A DNA stretch of 11,880 nucleotides from an uncultured Spirochaetaceae bacterium (GTDB lineage: Bacteria > Spirochaetota > Spirochaetia > Treponematales > UBA12059), in assembly GCA_938004315.1 (NCBI GenBank), contig CALKWG010000427.1:1-11880 (forward strand), in the 5' to 3' direction. Positions 5,990 through 11,880 of the stretch are shown one piece after another. The stretch's first letter is position 1. The number at the start of each line of letters is the position of its first letter. A program made the position numbers and the translations under genes. Below the pieces are notes generated by a model, which was not told where the DNA came from, did no database searches, and saw only the letters and a list, made by a program, of their open reading frames with translations.

Positions 5990-8900
5990 TTAAAAGCTCA
6001 CCCGGCCGTCGAGGGTAAGCTCGTAGTTACCACCCCAGTAGGCCAAGCCTTGGCTTATCGGCGCTCGGTACTCGGCGCCGATTTTAGCCGAGAAGCCGAA
6101 GGACAGTACTCCCGCCTGTATGACGCGGGTCTCATAGCCGAGGTCGAAGCCCAGGGTACATGGCGAGGCGTCACCCCCTGTAGAGCCGAGCTTGAGCTCC
6201 AGGCTATAACTATCCCGCAGGGCCGGTTCGCGCCGCCAGACCTCCTGTAGCCATGCGCCGACGCTCCCGGGCTTAGCCGCCGAACCCTCCTCGGAGCCGA
6301 GCGGTAGGACCAAGGACAGGAAGCGGGAGAACCAGGTCCGATCCGGCCGGGTGACCAGGCGCGCCCCCAGGCCGTCGTTCCAGCGCTCGGCCGAGCGGGT
6401 GCGTTCCCAGAAGAAGCGGTTTGAGAGCGAGAGATTCCATCCTCCGGCGCCTTCGAACGAGGCGGCGTGCTTTAGGCTCAAGGACGGCAGGACGGCGCCG
6501 TCCGAGGCGAAGCGCGTCAGCTTAAGCTCCGCGTTCGAGCCGTATTCATCGAACTCGACCGACGCCAGGGTCGGCCGAGCGCCGTTACGACCGAAAAGGT
6601 TGGCCGCCCCGTGGCGCAGCGCCAGGCTCGTGACGCCCGCGTCGCTCGTCTGGTCGCCTGAGCGCTCCAGGAGCCGGGCGTAGGAGGCCGAGGCCTCGCT
6701 CGGCGCCCAGAGGTCCATGAGGCCGAAGCCGATAGGCCGAGAGAGCGAAGCGCCCGCGCTCGAGCGGTGCGAGGCTACGGCGTAGGCTGCCGAAGAATTC
6801 GCCCAGAGCTCGGCGAGGTCTGGATCCCAGAATTCGTAGATCGGTACTGCGCCCCATAGCTCGCCGAGGCGCGCGGCGGAGTCGGCCCAAGCCGCCAGGT
6901 CTCCCGCCAGATCCGGGCTATCATGAGACCTGCGCGCTTGCGTTGAGCGTTCATAGCTTGGGCGTAGGACCAGGCGTCCGAGCTTGAAGCCGTAGCCGAA
7001 CGCGGCGCCGCCTGAGCCGCTCTCTTGGGCGGCGGCCTGATTCGGTTTGGCGTAATCCTGGGCGGCGTTCAAGCGCAGGGTATCGCCGAAGAGCCCGGCC
7101 TTGGCCGAGAGGCTCCGTTGCCGCGCCGACGCCTCGGCCTCGGGCAGGGGCACGGCCAGCTCCCAGGATCGGAGCCAGGCCTCGCCCAGGCCCGCCCTAT
7201 CGAGCGGCGACAAGGGCGCGATGAGCGAGGCGCCGAGCTCGAGCCGCAGCTTCGTCGCCCAGCCGAGAGCGGTCGTCCAACTCTGGTTAAAGCGCTTCGC
7301 CTGTTCCTGGCTCTTCGCGCTCGCGCTCGCCTTGAGCGCTCCGTCGACCAGGCTCAAGCCGGCGCCGAGCTCACGGGCATAGAGCCCTAAGGCGGCGTCG
7401 CGGCTGAACTCGTCGTAGATGAAGCTCGGGGCGCCGCGGCGCGGTAGGTAGAGGGCGTAGCCGGCGGCGAAGCTCGCCTCGCCGTCGGCGTAGCGCGGCG
7501 CGGCGCGAAGGATCCAAGCGCTCGGCCCAATACTGAAGCCGGCCTCGGCGCTGCCAACGACGGAGCCGCCCGTATACTCGCCGAGGGGAAGCTGCTCATC
7601 GCCGCCGGAGGCCGCTAGCTGGCCGCGGGCGCCGAGCGTCAGGTAGGCTTGGCCGGTGGCCCGGTCGGCGGGCTTCTGGGCGCCGAGCGCCAAGTCCGCC
7701 GAGCCCTGGACCGAGAGGCCGCCGCGCGGCTCGGCCAGGTGCAGTTCGTCGATCCAGACGACATCGCCTGCGGATAGTCCTTCGACCGCTATCAAGATGC
7801 GCGAAACCGGCGCGGAGGGGTCAAAGCTACCGGTAACGAGGTTAACGACGCCGCCGTCGGCGCGCTCTATCCGGATAGTCGGCAAGGCCGGGTTTAAGCT
7901 GAGCGTAACGAGGGCCCAGCCGGCGCCCAGATCGGACATATCGTCGATGCGTAGCGAAAGCCCGGCGCCGCCGGGGCCGTCACTCCCGTCGTCGATGCGG
8001 ACCGTGAGCTTCTTCCCGTCCGGCGCGGCGCCTTCGAAGCGCACGAAGAACGCGAACTCGTTAAAAGCCGCGATAGGGACCGGTTCGACGTAGCGGACGA
8101 GCTTGATAGAGGCCGGAGGCGCACTTCCCGCTTCGGCTTTGAGGGCGTAGTTCGCCTGTCCCTGGGCGTGGAAGGGCTTCATGCGCTCGGGGAAGGCGTC
8201 GAGCAGCTCATCGGCGCGAGCGCCGGCGGCGATCACGTCGGTCGGAGCGTCGAGTAATCTAAACGGCGACTTGGCGTCGCCCTCCTCCATGCCCGCGGCG
8301 CGATAGACCGAAGCGGCGCTCTCGCGGCCGTAGCGTAGGAAGGCGTCGGCCTTGAACGAAAGTCCGTCGTTCGCATAGCGCGCCTCGGCGGACAGCCCAG
8401 CCCAGCCGGGCCTGAGCTCGCCGCCCTCCGCGTAGGCCTGGCCGGGCAGGGACCAGCGGCCGCCGGCGGCCAGCGCCCACTCGAGCCCCAGCCAGGGGAA
8501 GCGCGTCCCGGCGCCGAACACGATGCCGCCGTCGTCGCGATCCTGGCTGGCCACGGCGTAGCGGACTTCGATGCGTTCGCCGGCGCGGGGCGGGGGATAC
8601 AGGGTGAGCGCGCCGCTCTTCGCGTCATGGTCGAAGTCCAGGCTCGGCACCCCGTCGCGCGTAAGGCTTACGGTCCCGGCGACGGCGTTCGCCTCTATCG
8701 AGAGCGCCGAGAGCGCAATGAAGCCGCGCGACACGATGGCGAAGCCCGAGCCGGCCGGATATTCTGGGGCGGTTCCCGGAGCGGGGGGATCGAGATACAC
8801 CCAGGGGGCGTCGCCCGAGGCCTCGAAGGGGCGAAGGTATTCAGGATCGCGTTCGTCAAGTATCGGGCCACTGACGAACGTCACCTGCACGAGCCCGTCC

Positions 8901-9910
8901 CCTACCCGCTCGACTACATAGTCAAGATCAGGCAGCCCCGAAGCCAGCGAGCGGACGAAGAGTTCGTCGCCGGCAGCGCCCTGCGGCAGGGCGTAGAGGT
9001 TTAAGGCTTCGCGCTCGGGTATAGGCGACTCGCCGCGATCGTAAAGCATAAAGAGTTTCAAGCCCGGTAGCGCTGGAAGTTCGTCACTCGGAGCAGGGGC
9101 GAGTGGTTCACCCCCCCCGACTAGGTAATACGCATATAACGTCCCCCGCGGCGCCGCGTTTAAAAGCACGGTGCCGCGCGCGGCCGAGGCGCCGTACTCG
9201 TCGGGCGCCAGGAGCCGCGGCGTCCCGGCGACGACGTCGTAGAGCCGCAGGCCCTCGACGTTCGGGTGCGGCAGGACGAAGCTCCGCCCGCGTATGAAGG
9301 CCTCGGGCCTGATCTCGCTTTCCTGGCTCTCGCCAAGGCCGAAGAAGCGTCGCGACCGCCATGAAAGGCCGTCCCAGCGGACCATGGCGTCGAAGTGGGC
9401 GTCGCCGCGCTCCGCCCTGAGGCTGGCGCCGAAGGCTCCCAGGGGCGCGCCGAAGGCCAGGTAGGGGTAGTCGGCCATCGTAATACCATTATTGCCCAGG
9501 CGCGCTTCCTTGATCGTATCGTCGTCGCCGCCTGCGAAGCCTAGGGCGAAGCGGGAACGCTCCAGCTCCTCGGCCACGGCGGCCTCGAACCACCAGCGCT
9601 CCATGAAGGTAAGGAGGAGATAGAGGTCAGGCCGTTGCGTGAAGAGGAGGGGCGAAGCATTGAAGAACGTGCCGCTCGGACCCGATGAAAAACCGGCGGC
9701 GCTGCGTAGCGACGCCTCCCAGAGCCCCTCGATAAGGAGCTCGACCTCCGCGTCGCCCAGCTCGCTTGAAAAGAAAGCCTTGGGCGGATCCTCGGGCAGG
9801 GGGGCCGGCTGGCCGCGTCCCTGCGCAGTCGACGGCAGGGGACTAATCGCCGCATAGGCGAGGGCTAAGACGAGGATAATAGCCTTATCGCCCGTTCCGG
9901 CACTTTTCAT
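5990..9910 (-). CDS. Large secreted outer-membrane beta-barrel protein with SprA-like segments
   Basis: A 1306-residue protein from the ATG at 9910. The frame stays open to 9982, but this ATG is chosen because it starts a clean signal peptide (hydrophobic core about 9-21, cleavage near STAQ-G at 30) and avoids overlapping the divergent gene. The last residues, 'YELTLDGRVSF', form an amphipathic strand ending in Phe, the classic barrel-assembly signal, so the outer membrane is the likely location. Residues 136-227 ('ARLGNNGITM...IRPEAFIRGRSFVLP...LRLYDV'), 424-451 ('...SGALTLYPPPRAGERIEVRY') and a beta-sandwich at about 577-727 ending 'VVWIDELHLAEPRGG' recall parts of SprA, the type IX secretion channel of Bacteroidota. 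From about 730 to the end the protein is repetitive, strand-like and rich in Ala, Gly, Leu, Ser and aromatic residues. Function is not established; SprA kinship is an impression from memory. A generic adhesin or porin is possible. Confidence 0.75.
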   Translation of the reverse strand: MKSAGTGDKAIILVLALAYAAISPLPSTAQGRGQPAPLPEDPPKAFFSSELGDAEVELLIEGLWEASLRSAAGFSSGPSGTFFNASPLLFTQRPDLYLLLTFMERWWFEAAVAEELERSRFALGFAGGDDDTIKEARLGNNGITMADYPYLAFGAPLGAFGASLRAERGDAHFDAMVRWDGLSWRSRRFFGLGESQESEIRPEAFIRGRSFVLPHPNVEGLRLYDVVAGTPRLLAPDEYGASAARGTVLLNAAPRGTLYAYYLVGGGEPLAPAPSDELPALPGLKLFMLYDRGESPIPEREALNLYALPQGAAGDELFVRSLASGLPDLDYVVERVGDGLVQVTFVSGPILDERDPEYLRPFEASGDAPWVYLDPPAPGTAPEYPAGSGFAIVSRGFIALSALSIEANAVAGTVSLTRDGVPSLDFDHDAKSGALTLYPPPRAGERIEVRYAVASQDRDDGGIVFGAGTRFPWLGLEWALAAGGRWSLPGQAYAEGGELRPGWAGLSAEARYANDGLSFKADAFLRYGRESAASVYRAAGMEEGDAKSPFRLLDAPTDVIAAGARADELLDAFPERMKPFHAQGQANYALKAEAGSAPPASIKLVRYVEPVPIAAFNEFAFFVRFEGAAPDGKKLTVRIDDGSDGPGGAGLSLRIDDMSDLGAGWALVTLSLNPALPTIRIERADGGVVNLVTGSFDPSAPVSRILIAVEGLSAGDVVWIDELHLAEPRGGLSVQGSADLALGAQKPADRATGQAYLTLGARGQLAASGGDEQLPLGEYTGGSVVGSAEAGFSIGPSAWILRAAPRYADGEASFAAGYALYLPRRGAPSFIYDEFSRDAALGLYARELGAGLSLVDGALKASASAKSQEQAKRFNQSWTTALGWATKLRLELGASLIAPLSPLDRAGLGEAWLRSWELAVPLPEAEASARQRSLSAKAGLFGDTLRLNAAQDYAKPNQAAAQESGSGGAAFGYGFKLGRLVLRPSYERSTQARRSHDSPDLAGDLAAWADSAARLGELWGAVPIYEFWDPDLAELWANSSAAYAVASHRSSAGASLSRPIGFGLMDLWAPSEASASYARLLERSGDQTSDAGVTSLALRHGAANLFGRNGARPTLASVEFDEYGSNAELKLTRFASDGAVLPSLSLKHAASFEGAGGWNLSLSNRFFWERTRSAERWNDGLGARLVTRPDRTWFSRFLSLVLPLGSEEGSAAKPGSVGAWLQEVWRREPALRDSYSLELKLGSTGGDASPCTLGFDLGYETRVIQAGVLSFGFSAKIGAEYRAPISQGLAYWGGNYELTLDGRVSF

Positions 9911-9924
9911 ACTCGATTCCAAGG

Positions 9925-9930
9925 TATAGT
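9925..9930 (+). promoter_or_regulatory. Candidate -10 element of the voltage-sensor-like gene
   Basis: TATAGT, the same hexamer as the metG -10, ends ten bases before the ATG at 9941. A start near 9936-9937 would leave a leader of about 4-5 bases without a ribosome site. No good -35 is visible 17-18 bases upstream, so this is weaker than the metG promoter. Confidence 0.35.
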
Positions 9931-9960
9931 ATTCTAGCCCATGGCTCCCTTGCTTGAGAA
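9931..9960 (-). promoter_or_regulatory. Candidate promoter of the barrel gene, back to back with the divergent -10
   Basis: Minus strand: -10 TAGAAT (9931-9936, 5 of 6), 18-base spacer, -35 TTCTCA (9955-9960, 4 of 6). Predicted start near 9924 gives a leader of about 14 bases that includes GGA as a weak ribosome site before the ATG at 9910. The -10 box directly abuts the opposing TATAGT at 9925-9930, so the two promoters could not easily be occupied at once. The -35 lies inside the coding start of the divergent gene. Confidence 0.35.
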
Positions 9961-10912
9961 GCGCCGTAGCGGCTCGGCACACGAAGCTCCCCTCGAACGC
10001 GCCTTAGGGCTGGCGGCTCTAGGGAGCGTTGCCATCGTCGCGATCGGCGGCGCGGCCGCGGCGGCCGGCGGCGATTGGCGCCTGAGGACCTACTTCGCCC
10101 TGGCCCTGGGCATCTTCGACCTCATCTTCTCGGCGGAATTCGCCTTCGCGGCGGCGTTCGCCATATGCGCGCCCCGCGGGGACGCGCGCCCGCGGAGGCA
10201 GCGAGCCGGAGCCTTGCTGCTCTCAGGCCTGTCCTCTATCGTACCCCTCGCCTTCGTCTCGGCGCCGCTTCTCATAGGCTGGGCTACGGCGGACTTCCAG
10301 GCCGCCGCCGTGCGCGGCCTTTCGAGCATACAGAGTTCGAGCGCCGCCCTGGCCGCCTTCTCCTCGCTCAGGCTCCTCAGGGCGACGAGGGCCCTCGCCA
10401 TGACCGACGCTCGCTCAGGCGAGCCCCGCGGCGGGAAGCGGCCCTGGCGCTTCGGCGTCGCGTTCGCCATCCTCGTACTCGTATCGTCGCTGAGCGACGG
10501 CCTGGTCCTGCCTTCGTATGCCCGCGCCGAGTTCGAGCGTCGGCAATCGGCTGCGGCGCTCATCGCCGAATCGCCGGCTCTACCCGATCCGCGCCTGGTC
10601 GACGCCCTGGCGCTCAGGCGCCAGGGGCAGGAGCGCAGCGTCGTCGGTCCTTCATACTACCCGGCCGACGGGGCCTACCTTGCCGGCTCCGGCGTCGAAT
10701 TGTGGTTCTCGCTCAAAGGCTATCATAAGGCGCGCGGTCTATCCGAAGCGCTCGCCGCGACGATAGCCTTGCTCCTGGCCTGGGCGGCCGCGGCGTGGCT
10801 ACGCGACGAGCGTTCAGAAGGAGAAGGCGTCGGCGACGCCAGGGGCGCTCTAGCCGATAGGCCCACCGGCCGGGCGGAGCTAGCCGGCATCTTAGGTAAG
10901 AAGCTGCCGTGA
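9941..10912 (+). CDS. Six-helix membrane protein with voltage-sensor-like features, no recognisable pore
   Basis: A 323-residue inner-membrane protein I cannot name. Hydrophobic segments: about 20-43, 51-76, 91-113, a moderately hydrophobic 134-151, 171-190 and 267-287. Their order resembles the S1-S6 plan of voltage-gated channels: segment two has 'IFDLIFSAEFAF' with an acidic residue (E66) where S2 normally carries one; segment three has 'LSSIVPLAF', like the 'D-L-x-x-I-x-P' S3 motif of bacterial potassium channels; segment four has arginines every third residue (R144, R147, R150 in LRLLRATR), like S4. Between segments five and six lies a soluble stretch of about 75 residues, but no TVGYG or other selectivity filter. 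It may be a channel-derived sensor or an unrelated membrane protein. ATG at 9941 has no Shine-Dalgarno sequence. Its stop overlaps the DUF503 start by four bases. Confidence 0.7.
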   Translation: MAPLLEKRRSGSAHEAPLERALGLAALGSVAIVAIGGAAAAAGGDWRLRTYFALALGIFDLIFSAEFAFAAAFAICAPRGDARPRRQRAGALLLSGLSSIVPLAFVSAPLLIGWATADFQAAAVRGLSSIQSSSAALAAFSSLRLLRATRALAMTDARSGEPRGGKRPWRFGVAFAILVLVSSLSDGLVLPSYARAEFERRQSAAALIAESPALPDPRLVDALALRRQGQERSVVGPSYYPADGAYLAGSGVELWFSLKGYHKARGLSEALAATIALLLAWAAAAWLRDERSEGEGVGDARGALADRPTGRAELAGILGKKLP

Positions 10913-11199
10913 TCGTCTCGATGTTCCAGCTCCTCATCGAACTGCCTGAAACGTCGTCAATCAAGGATAAGCGGCGCATCGTCAAGTCTATCAAAGATAG
11001 GATGAGGATACGCTTTCATCTGTCCTGCGCCGAGACCGATCTGCAGGAATCCCTGCGCTTCGCCCAACTCGGCGCGGCCCTGGTGTCCAACTCGGCCGAG
11101 TTCGGGGAGTCGGTTATGCGCAAGGCCCTGGCCAGCATCGAGAACGACTTCTCCCTGCGCATCCACGATTCCCAAATCGCCAGCGAGCGCTTCGACTAG
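10909..11199 (+). CDS. DUF503 family protein (YlxP-like)
   Basis: A 96-residue protein matching the DUF503 family throughout: 'MIVSMFQLLIELPETSSIKD' start, 'KDKRRIVKSIKDRMRIRF' (20-37), 'AETDLQESLRFAQLGAALVS' (41-60) and the C-terminal helix. Length is normal for the family. Members such as B. subtilis YlxP often sit beside translation genes (nusA, infB, rbfA) in Firmicutes, but their biochemical role is not settled. The start is GTG at 10909, overlapping the previous gene's TGA in GTGA, which points to translational coupling with the membrane protein upstream. An in-frame ATG four codons later (10921) is an alternative, though the first four residues MIVS fit the family. Confidence 0.88.
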   Translation: MIVSMFQLLIELPETSSIKDKRRIVKSIKDRMRIRFHLSCAETDLQESLRFAQLGAALVSNSAEFGESVMRKALASIENDFSLRIHDSQIASERFD

Positions 11200-11210
11200 C
11201 CCCTCCGGCA

Positions 11211-11239
11211 TGGACAGTTCGCCCGTTTTCCGATAGAAT
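11211..11239 (+). promoter_or_regulatory. Candidate sigma70 promoter of the lipoprotein gene, placed for a leaderless mRNA
   Basis: -35 TGGACA (11211-11216, 5 of 6), 17-base spacer, -10 TAGAAT (11234-11239, 5 of 6). The start codon ATG begins at 11247, eight bases after the -10 box, so the A of ATG is itself the likely transcription start. No ribosome site fits in the seven intervening bases. Confidence 0.6.
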
Positions 11240-11246
11240 TCGCGCT

Positions 11247-11867
11247 ATGAATCGCCATCGGGGTTTTCGCATCTCGACCATAGCCGCCTGCGCGGCCTTC
11301 TCCATAGCCCTGGCCTCCTGCGTCGGCGTCGCCAGCGACGCGCGGATCGCCGCCGACGGCTCGGTCCGCCTCGAGCTTACCTACACGGTCGCCTCGGCCG
11401 TGGGCGAGCTCGGCCGGCTCGGCGAAAATGCGGCCTACCTGCCCCTTCCCGTCGGCCGCGACGAGCTTGAACTAGCTGCTAGGCGAGCCGGCGGCAGCCT
11501 GGCCTCATGGTCGCGCTCCGACGCCTCCGACCGCTTCACCATACGGGCCTCCTTAAGCTTCCCGAGCGTGGCCGCCCTGGCGTCGTTCTTCGACCCCGCG
11601 GGTGAGAAAGCCGTTTACCAAGAGGCCTCAGGCAGGAGGACGCTCGGCCTGGCTCTCGGCGGCGACTCGCCTTCGGCCGCCCCCGAGCTCGTCGAGTTCG
11701 TGCGCGTCGCCTTCGGCGATTACGAGATAGCCCTGCGTTTCGAGCTGCCTTCGGCCATCCTAGCCTCGGAGGGCTTCACCGTCAGCGGCCGCGCCGCCAG
11801 CTTCTCGGCCAAGGCCGCCGAGCTATTCGCGGCCCCCTCGCCGCGTCTCCTATCGCTTAGTTGGTAA
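11247..11867 (+). CDS. Lipoprotein of unknown function, possibly LppM/DUF3153-like
   Basis: A 206-residue protein with a lipoprotein signal: basic start MNRHR, hydrophobic stretch about 9-22 and lipobox L22-A23-S24-C25, so C25 would be lipidated after cleavage. The mature part opens 'VASDARIAADGSVRLELTY' and runs as alternating beta strands and short helices with 'LSFPSVAALASFFDP' in the middle and 'YEIALRFELPSAILAS' near the end. This plan (Cys, a strand with a polar 'DGSVxLxL' turn, a late 'F-x-L-P' strand) is reminiscent of LppM-type envelope lipoproteins, but the match is weak and from memory. It ends in a TAA at 11865-11867, 13 bases before the window edge. It has its own promoter despite following DUF503 by 47 bases. 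No function is assigned. Confidence 0.7.
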   Translation: MNRHRGFRISTIAACAAFSIALASCVGVASDARIAADGSVRLELTYTVASAVGELGRLGENAAYLPLPVGRDELELAARRAGGSLASWSRSDASDRFTIRASLSFPSVAALASFFDPAGEKAVYQEASGRRTLGLALGGDSPSAAPELVEFVRVAFGDYEIALRFELPSAILASEGFTVSGRAASFSAKAAELFAAPSPRLLSLSW

Positions 11868-11880
11868 GGGATTTCTTGCC

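Noticed and set aside
9911-9982. Upstream extension of the barrel protein (24 extra residues)
   Set aside because: The extension crosses the candidate promoters, overlaps the divergent gene and would bury the signal peptide. The ATG at 9910 gives a normal one.

Overview
The window most likely comes from a high-GC, free-living or gut-type spirochaete related to Treponema/Spirochaeta. The best evidence is the methionyl-tRNA synthetase: its double zinc knuckle, C-terminal tRNA-binding domain and overall wording read like treponemal MetG. The short DUF503 protein also reads like its treponemal counterparts. This taxonomic call is from memory of the families, not from a search.

Layout. Positions 1-730 (minus) hold the N-terminal third or so of an M3-family oligopeptidase (PrlC/OpdA type), cut by the window edge. 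Positions 731-949 are an AT-richer gap with a candidate promoter for that gene and three strong inverted repeats. Positions 950-5883 (minus) look like one transcription unit read metG - femAB-like - alpha/beta hydrolase - crtZ-like, with gaps of 20, 2 and 55 bases. It has a near-consensus sigma70 promoter immediately before metG. Positions 5990-9910 (minus) encode a 1306-residue secreted protein ending in an outer-membrane beta-barrel signal, with segments reminiscent of SprA. Only 30 bases separate it from a divergent plus-strand gene at 9941. The plus-strand run is a six-helix membrane protein with voltage-sensor-like features (9941-10912), a DUF503 protein overlapping it by 4 bases (10909-11199), and a lipoprotein with its own promoter (11247-11867).

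How it fits together. The minus operon couples a translation enzyme with a FemAB-family transferase (a class that takes amino acids from aminoacyl-tRNA to peptidoglycan), a membrane-anchored esterase and a carotenoid-hydroxylase-like protein, so after metG its theme appears to be the cell envelope. The large barrel protein and the lipoprotein are also envelope proteins. No RNA genes, insertion sequences, CRISPR arrays or phage genes were seen.

The points most worth a second look are the SprA-like barrel protein, the poreless voltage-sensor-like protein, the promoters placed so close to start codons that the mRNAs would be leaderless or nearly so, and the triple inverted-repeat cluster behind crtZ.
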